Below, piece after piece: positions 9,132 to 20,677 of a stretch of 64,000 nucleotides of DNA (positions within the stretch are counted from its first letter, which is position 1; every line of letters begins with the position of its first letter). Source of the stretch: Bog-756 sp963841885 (lineage in GTDB: Bacteria > Actinomycetota > Acidimicrobiia > Acidimicrobiales > RAAP-2); NCBI GenBank assembly GCA_963841885.1, contig CAWJEK010000015.1:124001-188000 (forward strand), written 5' to 3'. The position numbers and the translations under genes are program-made. The notes beneath the pieces were generated by a model. The model saw only the letters and a list, made by a program, of their open reading frames with translations, was not told where the DNA came from and made no database searches.

Positions 9132-10315
9132 GGCGTGGAGCGGGCCAGCAGGCGCTCTCGTAGGGGGCCCGGGGAGGCGGCGTCGATGACCGTCCAGGCC
9201 ATCGCCAGCGCCCCGTCGCGGACGGCCGTGTCCGCCGATCCGGTGATGCACGCGGCGGCGAACTCCGGCTGGTGGTTGACCGCTCCGTGCGACTCGATGG
9301 CCAGGAGCGGGTGGATGGTCGGCACGGCCAGGGACACGTTGGCCATGTCCGTGGACAGGGTCGGTCGGGCCGCGCCCTCGTCGTCGAGGTCGAACCGGCG
9401 ACCGAGGGTCTCGGCATTGGCGCGGTAGCTGGCCAACAGGTCGGTATCGCACTCCATGTGGGAGTAGTCGGGGGCCAGCGGCGTGAACGCGACCTCGGCG
9501 CCGGAGGCTCGGGCTCCGGCCTCGAAACAGGCCTCGATGCGGGGCACGAGCTGCTGGAGGCCCGGGAGCGTCAGTGACCGGGCCATGAACCGACCGGTGA
9601 CGCGGGACGGGATGATGTTGGCGGCCTCGCCCCCGGAGGTGACGACGCCGTGCACCTGGTCGCCCGGCGGGAGTTGCTGGCGCAACAGGCCGAGGGCCAC
9701 CTGGGCGACGACCATGGCGTCCCCGGCGTTGATCCCCTGCCACGGAGCCGCCGATGCGTGGGCCGTCCGTCCTGTGAAGGCCACGTCGAAGTGGTGCACG
9801 GCCAGGCAGGTCGCCTCGAGCCGCTCCGTGGCCCACGGGTGCACCATCATCGCGGCGTGGACGTCGTCGAACGCTCCGGCGTCCAGCATGACCACCTTGC
9901 CGCCCCCACCCTCCTCGGCCGGCGTACCGAGGACGCGAACCGTGATGCCGAGCTCGTCGGCCAGCGGGAGGAGTCCGAGGCCCGCCCCGACCGCGGTGGC
10001 GGCGATGATGTTGTGGCCGCAGGCGTGGCCGACGTCGGGCAGCGCGTCGTACTCGGCGCAGACGGCCACCACGAGGGGACCGCTCCCGGCCTCGGCCACG
10101 AAGGCGGTGGGGAGTCCGGCCGTGCCGCGGTGGACCCGGAATCCGCCCCGTTCCAGCGCCTCGGCGACGAGGGCGGAGGATCGGACCTCGTCGTAGGAGA
10201 GCTCCGGATCGGCGTGGATCGCATGGCTGAGCTCGACCAGCTCGCCGAGGTGCCCGTCGACGGCCGCCAGGGCGGACGCCTTGGTGCCGGCGATCACGTC
10301 TCCGTTATGGCTCAT
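9128..10315 (-). CDS. M20 family amidohydrolase (aminobenzoyl-glutamate hydrolase / AbgB-like)
   Basis: The intact 395-residue protein has the M20D fold. Metal ligands are visible in GHACGHNI, the catalytic pair in TPAEEGGGG, a His in MMVHPW, and the lid/dimerisation domain around HASAAPWQGINAGD. The arrangement most resembles p-aminobenzoyl-glutamate or amino-acyl amidohydrolases acting on small N-acyl or peptide bonds in the cytoplasm. No signal peptide is present. The ATG at 10313-10315 follows TGAGGGACC on the minus strand. It is tandem with, and overlaps by four bases, the downstream acetyltransferase. The 47 bases separating it from the carboxylase stop contain nothing recognisable. The exact substrate is not determined. 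Confidence 0.85.
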   Translation of the reverse strand: MSHNGDVIAGTKASALAAVDGHLGELVELSHAIHADPELSYDEVRSSALVAEALERGGFRVHRGTAGLPTAFVAEAGSGPLVVAVCAEYDALPDVGHACGHNIIAATAVGAGLGLLPLADELGITVRVLGTPAEEGGGGKVVMLDAGAFDDVHAAMMVHPWATERLEATCLAVHHFDVAFTGRTAHASAAPWQGINAGDAMVVAQVALGLLRQQLPPGDQVHGVVTSGGEAANIIPSRVTGRFMARSLTLPGLQQLVPRIEACFEAGARASGAEVAFTPLAPDYSHMECDTDLLASYRANAETLGRRFDLDDEGAARPTLSTDMANVSLAVPTIHPLLAIESHGAVNHQPEFAAACITGSADTAVRDGALAMAWTVIDAASPGPLRERLLARSTP

Positions 10316-10362
10316 GCAGGTCCCTCACGACTCATGCGGACTCCCGGTCCGACGGTACCGGG

Positions 10363-12149
10363 CTACTCGATGACGGCGATCACGTCACCGGGACCGACGG
10401 ACTCGCCCGGGGCGACCCGGACCTCCTTGACCGTCCCGGACTTCTCGGCGTTGACGTTGTTCTCCATCTTCATGGCCTCGAGCACGCAGACGGTCTGTCC
10501 GACCTCGACGGTGTCACCTTCGGCGACCAGGACCTTGACGATCGTCCCCTGCATCGGCACGGCCACGGTGCCCGAGCCGGCGGCGCCGCCCCCGGCCGCC
10601 TTCGGGCGCTTCGGGCCAGCGCCCTTGGCGACACCCCCGGCGTGCACGGCCACCGCGTCGCCGAGGTCCGGGACCCAGAGCTTGACCTGGTAGCGGCGAC
10701 CGTCGACCTCGGCGGTGACGTCGCGCAGCACGCGGGGCTCGACCTCGCCGTCGGGGCCGGGAGCCGAGGTGGGAGCCACTGCGGTGGCATCCGACGTGAC
10801 GCCGGTCAGATCGAGGGTCTGCTCGACCCAGTTCGTCGAGTGCTCGGCGGCGATGAAGTCGGGGTGGCTCAGGATGGCGACGTCGGCCGGCAGGGTCGTA
10901 GCGACCCCTTCGATGACGGTCTCCTCGATGGCCCGGAGCATGCGGCGACGGGCGGCCTCGCGGTCGTGGCCCCAGACGACCAGCTTGGCCACGAGGTTGT
11001 CGTAGAACTGGCTGACGGTGTCACCCGACTCGTAGCCGGCGTCGAGCCGCACGCCGGGTCCCCCGGGAGGGACCAGACGGGTGATGGTGCCCGGCGACGG
11101 CAGGAAGGCGCCCTCGGCCGGGTTCTCGGCGTTGATGCGCACCTCGATGGAGTGCCCGTTGCACTGCACGTCGTCCTGGGTGAATCCGATCGGCTCGCCC
11201 GGAGGCGACCCGGAGCTGCCACTCGACCAGGTCGAGGCCGGTGACGAACTCGGTGACGGGGTGCTCGACCTGGAGTCGGGTGTTCATCTCCAGGAAGAAG
11301 AACTCGCCGTCCTGGTAGAGGAACTCGACCGTTCCGGCGTTGACGTAGCCGCAGGCCTGGGCCACCTTGATCGACGCCTCGCCCATGGCCACCCGCACCT
11401 CGTGGGGGAAGTCCGGCGCCGGGCTCTCCTCGACCAGCTTCTGGTGGCGCCGCTGAGCCGAGCAGTCGCGCTCCCCGAGCCAGATGCCGTTGCCGTGGGT
11501 GTCGCAGATGATCTGCATCTCGACGTGGCGGGGCCAGGCCAGGTACCGCTCGACGTAGCACTCGTCGCGGCCGAAGTACGCCAACGCCTCCCGCATGGCC
11601 GACTCGAGGGCATCGGCCGCCTCGTCGGGTCCCTGGACGACCTTCATGCCGCGACCGCCGCCGCCGTAGGCCGCCTTGATGGCCACCGGCCAGCCGAACT
11701 CTTCGCCGAACGTCGGCGATCTGGTCGGGCGAGGTCAGCACGTCGGTGCGTCCGGGCACCCCGGACACCCCGGCCGCCTCGGCGGCGTGCCGGGCACTGA
11801 TCTTGTCGCCCATGACGTCGATGGCCTCGGGCGGGGGGCCGATGAAGGTCACACCCCGCTCCGTGATGGCCCGGGCGAAGTCGGTGTTCTCGGAGAAGAA
11901 GCCGTAGCCGGGGTGGACGCCGTCCGCCCCGCTGCGCTCGATGACGTCCAGGATGGCCTCGGTGTTCAGGTACGACTCGGCGGCGGTCTGCCCTCCGAGG
12001 GCATAGGCCTCGTCGGCGAGACGCACATGCAGGGCGTCGCGGTCGAGCTCGGAGTACACGGCCACGGTGGCCACCCCCAGCTCCTTGCACGTCCGGATGA
12101 CCCGGACGGCGATCTCTCCCCGGTTGGCGATGAGGACCTTCTTGAGCAC
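10363..12149 (-). CDS. accA3: Acyl-CoA carboxylase alpha subunit (biotin carboxylase + biotin carrier), frameshifted
   Basis: Restored length is about 595 residues. The N-terminal biotin carboxylase domain starts VLKKVLIANRGEIAVRVIRT and includes the ATP-grasp loop IKAAYGGGGRGMKVV and EMNTRLQVEHPVTEFVTGLD. A linker leads to a C-terminal biotinyl domain with the acceptor Lys in VLEAMKMENNV. Such subunits pair with a carboxyltransferase to make malonyl- or methylmalonyl-CoA; the beta subunit is not in this window. Two insertions break the frame: near 11707-11712 (restores DFGEEFGWPVAIK) and in the C run at 11198-11200 (restores ASGEPIGFTQDDVQ). The GTG at 12147-12149 is chosen because the family starts there and GAAAGGCGC precedes it. 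It is divergent from birA, whose product would biotinylate this protein. Confidence 0.87.
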
Positions 12150-12306
12150 GCTGCGCCTTTCGAATTCGGTGTTGCGGGGAACCGTGCCCGCCGACGGCGG
12201 CGGCCCGGGCCATTCACCCCACGGTGGGGCGTCCCACTCTTTCACGCCCACGGGAGGCGCTCCGGAACGGAGCACCCGGACCGGTCCCACAGCCTGGCAC
12301 GGGCCG

Positions 12307-12312
12307 TAGGGT
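12307..12312 (+). promoter_or_regulatory. -10 element for birA (leaderless type)
   Basis: TAGGGT ends seven bases before the ATG at 12320. No Shine-Dalgarno lies between them, so birA is probably translated from a leaderless mRNA. Confidence 0.55.
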
Positions 12313-12319
12313 GTGTGCC

Positions 12320-13174
12320 ATGCCGGAGACCAGGTTCGCCGATGTGCGCCGGTTCGACTCGATCGACTCGACCAACCGCTACCTCCTCGACGAGGCCCGG
12401 TCCGGGGCGCCGGCGGGCGTGGTGGCCGTAGCCGACCACCAGACGGCCGGACGGGGCCGCCTCGGGCGCTCCTGGGAGGCTCCGGCCGGAGCCAATCTCC
12501 TCCTCTCCGTCCTGCTCCGCCCCTCGCTGGAACCGTCCGACCGGCACCTCGCCACCACGGCCGTCGCCCTGGCGGCGGTCGACGCGGTGGAGGCCATCGG
12601 TCTGGCGGTGGCCGGGCCGGCAGGCCGCCCGGACCCGGGAGGCGCCCGGGACCTCGGAGGCGCCCCGGACGGGATCGCCGTGGGGATCAAATGGCCCAAC
12701 GACCTCGTCGACGGTGGGGGGCGGAAGCTGGCCGGCGTACTGGCCGAATCCGACCTGTCGTCCGCCCGTCCCGGCGAGAGCCTGCCGGCCCCGGTGGTGG
12801 TCGGGATCGGCATCAACGTCAACTGGCCGGCGGCCGACGACGATCTGCCCGAGGAGCTGCGGGGGGTCGCCGTGTCGCTGCGGATGCTGACCGGATCCAC
12901 CGTGGACAGGGAGCGCCTGCTGTCGTCGCTGTTGACCGCCCTCGGGCCACGTGCCGCCGACCTCGACTCCCCGGCCGGCCGGGCCCGACTGACCGACGAC
13001 CTCCTCCACCGCTGCACGACCGTCGGGACGCGGGTCCGGGTCGAGCTGTCCGATGGCTCGTTCGAGGGCACCGCGACGGGCATCGACCCCGGGGGCCACC
13101 TGCTCGTCGAGACGACGGGTGGCGTCCGGACGGTAGTGGCCGGTGACGTGGTCCACGTCAGGGCCGGAGCCTGA
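12320..13174 (+). CDS. birA: Biotin--[acetyl-CoA-carboxylase] ligase
   Basis: The 284-residue protein has the biotin-protein ligase motifs DSTNRYL, TAGRGRLGRSW (the biotinyl-AMP loop), IKWPNDL and GIGINVNW, and ends with an SH3-like C-terminal domain (ELSDGSFEGTATGID). There is no N-terminal helix-turn-helix, so this is a class I ligase without repressor activity. A Gly/Pro-rich insertion (about residues 95-112) sits before the KWPNDL motif. It activates biotin with ATP and transfers it to the Lys of biotin carrier domains, such as the one encoded divergently from 12149. The ATG at 12320 is preferred over an upstream in-frame start because it gives the family N-terminus and follows a -10 hexamer at leaderless spacing. 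Confidence 0.92.
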   Translation: MPETRFADVRRFDSIDSTNRYLLDEARSGAPAGVVAVADHQTAGRGRLGRSWEAPAGANLLLSVLLRPSLEPSDRHLATTAVALAAVDAVEAIGLAVAGPAGRPDPGGARDLGGAPDGIAVGIKWPNDLVDGGGRKLAGVLAESDLSSARPGESLPAPVVVGIGINVNWPAADDDLPEELRGVAVSLRMLTGSTVDRERLLSSLLTALGPRAADLDSPAGRARLTDDLLHRCTTVGTRVRVELSDGSFEGTATGIDPGGHLLVETTGGVRTVVAGDVVHVRAGA

Positions 13175-13320
13175 GAGCCCAGCCTCGGCTCCCGGTCTAT
13201 GAGGTCATCGGGGTCCCCGCGGTGGCATCGGGGTCGTGCCGACCGGTCGGCCGCCTTCCGGTCGCCGGAACTGCAACCGTCGATGGGCCCCGAGGGGTAG
13301 GAACGTGCAGGTCCCGGGGC

Positions 13321-13326
13321 TACGCT
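13321..13326 (+). promoter_or_regulatory. -10 element for rmlB (leaderless type)
   Basis: TACGCT ends eight bases before the ATG at 13335. It would drive the coupled rmlB-rmlD pair. Confidence 0.5.
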
Positions 13327-13334
13327 GGTCGGTC

Positions 13335-14360
13335 ATGCGACTCCTCGTGACCGGCGGTGCCGGGTTCATCGGCTCCAACTTCGTCCGCTACTGGGTGGAG
13401 CGCCATCCCGAGGACGCCGTCGTGGCCTACGACGTCCTGACCTACGCCGGCAACCGGCCGAATCTGGCCGACGTCGAGGACCGCATCGCCTTCGTCCAGG
13501 GCGACATCGGCGACCTCGACATGGTGTCCACCACGTTGGACGACCACCGGATCGACGTGATCGTGAACTTCGCGGCCGAGTCCCACAACAGCCTGGCCAT
13601 CCTCGACCCGACCCGGTTCTTCCAGACCAACGTGATGGGCACGCAGACGCTGGCCGAGGCCGCCCGACGCCACGGCGTGGCCCGTTTCCACCACATCTCC
13701 ACCTGCGAGGTCTACGGCGACCTTCCCCTCGACTCCGACGAGGTCTTCACCGAGAGCACCCCCTACCGGCCCCGAACCCCGTACAACGCCTCGAAAGCGG
13801 GGGGCGACCACGCGGTCCGGGCGTACCACGAGACCTACGGGCTCCCGGCGACCATCACCAACTGCTGCAACAACTACGGGCCGTTCCAGTTCCCCGAGAA
13901 GGTCATCCCGCTCTTCACCGCCCGGGCCCTCGACGACCAACCGCTGCCGCTCTACAAGTCCACGCAGAACAAGCGGGAGTGGCTGCACGTGGACGACCAC
14001 TGCCGCGCCATCGAGCTGGTCCTCCAGAACGGTGTGGTCGGTGAGACGTACAACGTGGGGAGCGGCGTGGAGGCGTCCATCGAGGAGATCGCCGACGCCG
14101 TCCTGGACGCCACCGGCCGCCCGGCGTCGCTGAAGGAGATCGTCCCCGACCGCCCGAGCCACGATCGCCGCTACCTCCTCGACTCGTCGAAGATCCGCCG
14201 TGAGCTGGGCTGGGAGCCGACGGTTCCGTTCGAGAAGGGACTGGCGGAGACCGTCGGGTGGTACGCCGACCACCGGACCTGGTGGGAGCCCCTGCGCGAC
14301 CGTGCTCCGGTGGTGGAAGGCGCCTGGAGCGGTCCGGCCGCCGGCGCCCCTCCCCGGTGA
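13335..14360 (+). CDS. rmlB: dTDP-glucose 4,6-dehydratase
   Basis: The intact 341-residue short-chain dehydrogenase begins MRLLVTGGAGFIGSNF with the NAD+ Rossmann motif and has the catalytic YNASK. RmlB-specific stretches include CNNYGPFQFPEKVIPL and NKREWLHVDDHC. It converts dTDP-glucose to dTDP-4-keto-6-deoxyglucose for rhamnose synthesis. One oddity: the usual active-site STDEVYG reads STCEVYGD here, so the Asp that protonates the sugar is a Cys while the neighbouring Glu is kept. The stop overlaps the rmlD GTG start (GTGA), so the two are coupled. The nucleotidyltransferase rmlA lies far away at 60131. Given the active-site change, a related 4,6-dehydratase activity remains possible. Confidence 0.85.
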   Translation: MRLLVTGGAGFIGSNFVRYWVERHPEDAVVAYDVLTYAGNRPNLADVEDRIAFVQGDIGDLDMVSTTLDDHRIDVIVNFAAESHNSLAILDPTRFFQTNVMGTQTLAEAARRHGVARFHHISTCEVYGDLPLDSDEVFTESTPYRPRTPYNASKAGGDHAVRAYHETYGLPATITNCCNNYGPFQFPEKVIPLFTARALDDQPLPLYKSTQNKREWLHVDDHCRAIELVLQNGVVGETYNVGSGVEASIEEIADAVLDATGRPASLKEIVPDRPSHDRRYLLDSSKIRRELGWEPTVPFEKGLAETVGWYADHRTWWEPLRDRAPVVEGAWSGPAAGAPPR

Positions 14361-15335
14361 GCACCGCCGAGGTGGACGTCCCGCGGGGCCGCGGGCCGGT
14401 ACGGGTCCTCGTCACCGGGGCCAACGGCCAGTTGGGCCGGGACGTGCGTGACGTCCTGGGGGGCGGGGTGCCGGACGGGGGCCTGCCGCCGGACCGGCTC
14501 GAAGGGTCGCTGCTGCCTCCTGTCGCCCACGGTGCCTTCGAGGTCCTGGCTACGGACATCGACACCCTCGACCTCGTCGACCGCTCGGCCGTACGCGATG
14601 CCGTCGAGGGCTTCCGGCCCGAAATTGGTCCTGCACGGGGGCGCCTTCACCGCCGTCGACGCCTGCGAGACCGACCCGGACACCGCCTTCGCCGTCAACG
14701 CCCTGGGTACGCGCCACATCGCCGAGGCGGCGGCCGCGGTCGGCGCCCACCTCGTCTATGTGTCCACGGACTACGTCTTCGACGGCACGTCGGACGTCCC
14801 CTACCTCGAGTGGGACCCTCCGGCGCCGCGCTCCGTCTACGGCCGCAGCAAGCTCGGCGGCGAGGCCGAGGTCCGCTCCCTCTCGGGCGCGGCGGGCACG
14901 ATCGTGCGCACGGCCTGGGTCAGCGGCGCCCATGGGGCCAACATGGTCAAGACCGCACGGCGCCTGGCGGCCTCGCCGGGGGCGACGCTCCGCTTCGTCG
15001 CCGACCAGCACGGATGTCCGACCTTCACCGCCGACCTGGCCCGGGCCGTGGTCCGGCTCGGCCTCGATCGGCGGCCGGGCACCTTCCACGTGACCAACCA
15101 GGGGGAGACCACCTGGTACGACTTCGTCCGGGCGGTGCTGGCCGCCTCCGGTCACGACCCGGAGCGGGTGGAGCCGATCGCATCGTCCGACCTCGACCCG
15201 GAGCGCTACCGGGCACCCCGGCCGGCGAACTCCCGCCTCGACAATGCCGCACTGCGGCTGTCCGGCCTGCCGGCGATGCCCTCATGGGAGGACGCCCTGG
15301 TCAGACTCGTGAACGCGCTGCCGGAGGGAGACTGA
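14357..15335 (+). CDS. rmlD: dTDP-4-dehydrorhamnose reductase (frameshifted)
   Basis: The product starts VSTAEVDVPRGRGPVRVLVTGANGQLGRDV (shown here only by its GANGQLGRD NADPH motif) and continues with HGGAFTAVDACETDPDTAF, VSTDYVFDG and the catalytic YGRSKLGGE, all typical of RmlD, at about 325 residues. It reduces dTDP-4-keto-rhamnose to dTDP-L-rhamnose. One extra A in the run at 14622-14624 splits it into two frames; with two As the sequence reads FRPELVLHGGAF. The GTG start overlaps the rmlB stop by four bases. About 15 residues precede the Rossmann strand, slightly longer than usual. An RmlC epimerase gene is not seen nearby. Confidence 0.87.
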
Positions 15336-15363
15336 CCGGGCACCGGGAGGGCCGGTCTTTCGC

Positions 15364-15375
15364 AGGTGGCCACCT
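15364..15375. promoter_or_regulatory. Perfect 12-bp palindrome upstream of UDP-glucose dehydrogenase
   Basis: AGGTGGCCACCT is a perfect palindrome in the 193-base gap between rmlD and ugd. It could be an operator for a dimeric regulator. A second small hairpin, GCCGG-AAT-CCGGC, lies nearer the start. No known riboswitch was recognised in the gap. Confidence 0.3.
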
Positions 15376-15528
15376 TTGTTGCAGGATTGCACCCGCCCCC
15401 CGACACGCACCGGGACACGACCGGGTGAATCCGCTCAGGAGCAGCCGGAATCCGGCCGATGATCCTGGCGACGCCGCGCCGCGCGTCACAGGGAGGCGGA
15501 CGACCAAGACGATGGGACGTGACCAGCA

Positions 15529-16970
<1,442 letters not shown>

Positions 16971-16974
<4 letters not shown>

Positions 16975-17927
16975 GCGGCCGCGTCGTCGTCCTCGGCGGC
17001 TCCGGATTCCTCGGATCCCACCTCTGTGACCAGCTGTTGGCCAGGGGCGACGAGGTCGTCGCCGTCGACGACTTCTCGACCGGGCGGCGCGCCAACGTCG
17101 GCCACCTCGCCGACCATCCGTCCTTCGCTCTCGTGGAGGCGGACATCTCCCGAGGGATCCCGGTCGACGGGCCGGTCACCGGCGTCTTCAACCTGGCCAG
17201 CCCGGCCTCGCCTCCCGACTACCTGGCGCTGCCCCTCGAGACCCTGGCCGTCGGCAGCGAGGGCACGAGGCACGGACTCGAACTCGCCCACCGGAACGGC
17301 GCCCGTTTCCTGATGGCCTCCACCAGCGAGGTCTACGGCGACCCGGAGGTCCACCCCCAGGCCGAGACCTACTGGGGGAGGGTCAACCCGATCGGGCCGC
17401 GCAGTGTCTACGACGAGGCCAAGCGGTTCAGCGAAGCGCTCACCATGGCGCACCACCGCACCCTGGGCACGGACGTCGCCATCGTCCGGATCTTCAACAC
17501 CTACGGGCCCCGCCTGCGGCCCGACGACGGTCGGGTGGTATCGAACTTCCTGCTGCAGGCGATGCAGGGTGAGCCCCTCACCGTCTACGGGGACGGCAGC
17601 CAGACCCGCAGCCTCTGCTACGTGGAGGACGAGGTGCGCGGCCTCCTGGCCCTGTTCGACTCGAACCTCACCGGGCCCGTCAACATCGGCAACCCGGACG
17701 AGTACACCGTGCTCGAGTTGGCCCGGACGATCATCGACCTGCTGGGCTCGTCCTCGGCCGTCGAACACCGGCCGCTGCCCACCGACGACCCGACCCGGCG
17801 CCGTCCCGACATCGCCGTGGCGCGGGCCGAATTCGGATGGGAGCCGACCACGAGCCTCGAGGAAGGACTGTCCCGGACCGCCGAGTACCTGGCCCGCGAC
17901 GCCGGGATCCCCGGTCGGAAACCGTGA
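16971..17927 (+). CDS. uxs: UDP-glucuronate decarboxylase (UDP-xylose synthase)
   Basis: The intact 318-residue extended SDR protein starts VSGRVVVLGGSGFLGSHLCD, has NLASPASPPDYLALPLETL (the UXS/ArnA-type signature around the substrate pocket), STSEVYGDPEVHPQ, the catalytic YDEAKRFSE and RIFNTYGPRLRPDDGRVV. These are the hallmarks of UDP-glucuronate decarboxylase, which makes UDP-xylose from UDP-glucuronate. It sits directly downstream of, and overlaps by four bases, the UDP-glucose dehydrogenase, so the two steps UDP-glucose to UDP-glucuronate to UDP-xylose are translationally coupled. The GTG start is fixed by this overlap. UDP-xylose would feed the local glycosyltransferases. Confidence 0.9.
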
Positions 17928-18004
17928 GGTACGGCGCGGGCGGTGTCAGCTGAGCGGTGGGAGCGCGACGGCGACACCCTCGACGGCCGGCTCGGCAACG
18001 GACG

Positions 18005-18040
18005 GACCGCCACCGGGTTCGGAGCGGGAGTGGCGGACCG
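18005..18040 (+). terminator. Hairpin after uxs, probable terminator
   Basis: CCGCCAC (18008-18014) pairs with GTGGCGG (18031-18037) around a 16-base loop, and the stem extends by two more pairs past an A-A mismatch. It lies 78 bases after the uxs stop and before the next promoter. No U-tract follows. Confidence 0.4.
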
Positions 18041-18078
18041 GTGCCGGGGATTCCGTTGACGCGTGGGCCACGCCCGGA

Positions 18079-18109
18079 TTGACTCGGGGGCTCGTGCCGG
18101 TGGTACAGA
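18079..18109 (+). promoter_or_regulatory. Possible promoter for the GT2 pair
   Basis: TTGACT at 18079-18084 and TACAGA at 18104-18109 resemble -35 and -10 boxes, though the 19-base spacer is long. A leader of about 40 bases with CGAGGAGC follows, so this transcript would not be leaderless. Confidence 0.35.
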
Positions 18110-18154
18110 ATGGTCCCCACCCCGACCCCGGGGACGATCGAGGAGCACCGGCAC

Positions 18155-18904
<750 letters not shown>

Positions 18905-18908
<4 letters not shown>

Positions 18909-19772
18909 GCGGAGGCGCCGGGGGGCGCACCGCGGCCGTGGTGGTCAACTACGAGTCGGGCGACGCCCTGGCGCGCTGCGTGGGCGACCTGGCGGCGGTG
19001 CGGACCGGCCGAGCTCGTGGTGGTGGACAACGGTTCGACGGACGGCTCTCTGGCCCGGGCGATCGCCACCGTGCCGGAGGTCGAGGTGGTGGATCCCGGG
19101 AAGAACCTCGGGTACGGGGCGGCGGTCAATCGGGGCGTCGCCGCCAGCGTCTCCGAACTCGTACTGGTCTGCAATCCTGATCTGGAGGTTCCCCGGGACG
19201 CCGTGGACACCCTGGCGGCGGTCCTCGACGCCGATCCCGGCTGCGCGCTGGTCGGCCCCCTCATCCGCACTCCCAGCGGGGACCGCTACCCGTCAGCCCG
19301 GCGATTCCCCTCGATGGTGGACGCCGCCGGGCATGCGCTGCTCGGGATCTTCGTGCCCGACAATCGGTTCACCCGCAACTACCAGCGTACGGAGCTCGAC
19401 GTGGCTGCCGCGGCCCCGCTCCCCGTCGACTGGGTCTCCGGCGCCTGCTTCCTCGTCCGGCGCTCCGCGTTCGAGGCCGTGGGGGGCTTCGACGAGTCGT
19501 ACTTCATGTACGCCGAGGACGTCGATCTGTGCTGGCGACTGGGCCGAGCCGGCCATCGGGTGGTCTACGTGCCCGCCGCTGAGGTCACCCACCTGCAGGG
19601 CCGCTCCACCGACCGTCATCCTTACCGGATGATCCTGGAGCACCACCGGTCGCTGCTCCGGTTCGCGGGGCGCACCTCGGAGGGCTGGCGACGTGCCCTG
19701 CTGCCGGTCGTCGCTGTGGGCGTGGCCGTCCGGGCCGGCCTGGCGTGCCTGGCCCGGCTCCGGAGCCGGTGA
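18905..19772 (+). CDS. Family 2 glycosyltransferase, rhamnosyltransferase-like (WbbL type), frameshifted
   Basis: The ~289-residue protein reads AAVVVNYESGDALARCV, VVVDNGSTDGSLARAI, NLGYGAAVNRG, VCNPDLEVPRDA and FDESYFMYAEDVDLCWRLG. This pattern is typical of GT2 rhamnosyltransferases such as WbbL, which add dTDP-rhamnose to lipid-linked acceptors. A single extra G at 19007-19008 splits the N-terminal strand from the rest; correcting it gives VRTAELVVVDNG. The GTG start overlaps the previous gene's stop. The C-terminus has a short hydrophobic and basic stretch that could associate with the membrane. Donor specificity is inferred from resemblance and from the rhamnose genes in the same region. 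Confidence 0.8.
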
Positions 19773-19888
19773 CCTGGAGCGGTGACCCGGAGCCGCCCGG
19801 AGCGGCAGGTCGGGGACGGGATTTCGACCCGGGGCCACGACCGGACCGTGCGTGGCGGCCCGCTGGCCAGCACACCGATCGGACGTTG

Positions 19889-19894
19889 TAGGGT
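19889..19894 (+). promoter_or_regulatory. -10 element for the anchored protein / nucleotidyltransferase unit
   Basis: TAGGGT ends 11 bases before the ATG at 19906. It would start a unit of at least three tightly packed genes (19906-22732). Confidence 0.45.
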
Positions 19895-19905
19895 GTCGGA
19901 CGGTC

Positions 19906-20677
19906 ATGGCGAACAACTCGACGGGCAAATGGGTGCAGCGCGCCGCCACCACGGGTGGAGGGCGTACCTATCGCGGGCAGATGCCCGTCAACTGGTACGC
20001 CAGCCTCATCCTGATCTGCGTGGTCGGACTGTTCCTCGTCGGTCTCAGCCGGTACCAGCTGACCCATCGCACGACGACGTCGGCGGGACCCCCGACCACC
20101 TCCCAGACCTGGTACGCCGCGCTGGGCATCGACGTCTGCGGGACCATGCAGCCCAACCTGCCGGCCAGCAAGAACACCACGGTCACCGGCCTCACGGCCA
20201 ACGGCAACGGGGTGGTGACGATCCACCCGAAGAACTCCTCCGAGTCGGGTAGCAACGCCACCCTCGGCAAGTTCGTGCAGCACTACAAGGGTCTCGAGCT
20301 CACCGACACGACCCTGCAGTACCCGGGCAAGACGTCCTACACCAACGGGGACGTCTGCCCGAAGGGCACGCCCGACTCCGGCAAGCCGGGTGTCGTGATC
20401 GTCTACAGCTGGCCCAACTTCACCTCGAAGCACGGCTCGGAGTCCCCGGGCGATCCCCAGGACCTCCTGTTCCAGAACGGCCAACTCATCACCATGGCCT
20501 TCGTGCCCGCCAACACCAGCATCCCCAAGCCCCCGGCCACGGTCATCACGAACTTGATCACCGCCGACGAGTCCGGGCCCACCACCTCCACGACGGCACC
20601 GACGGTGTCGTCGACCACCACCGACCACCGCGCCGACCTCCACCTCCACGACGGCACCTGGCGGATCGAAGGCGTGA
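19906..20677 (+). CDS. Membrane-anchored protein of unknown function (frameshifted at the C-terminus)
   Basis: About 256 residues: a short basic N-terminus, one transmembrane helix (WYASLILICVVGLFLVGLS, about residues 28-46), then an exported domain. That domain contains GIDVCGTMQPNLPAS and TNGDVCPKGT, a possible disulfide pair, and ends in a Thr/Ser/Pro-rich tail. I do not recognise the family. The tail reads SSTTT then, with one base removed near 20621-20624, TAPTSTSTTAPGGSKA and a TGA that overlaps the next GTG start in the GTGA style used throughout. The corrected end is therefore well supported. Coupling to a sugar nucleotidyltransferase suggests an envelope role, but that is inference. 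Confidence 0.65.

Noticed and set aside
15336..15528. Known riboswitch upstream of UDP-glucose dehydrogenase
   Set aside because: No consensus for cyclic dinucleotide, cobalamin, TPP or SAM riboswitches was recognised; only a palindrome and a short hairpin are visible.
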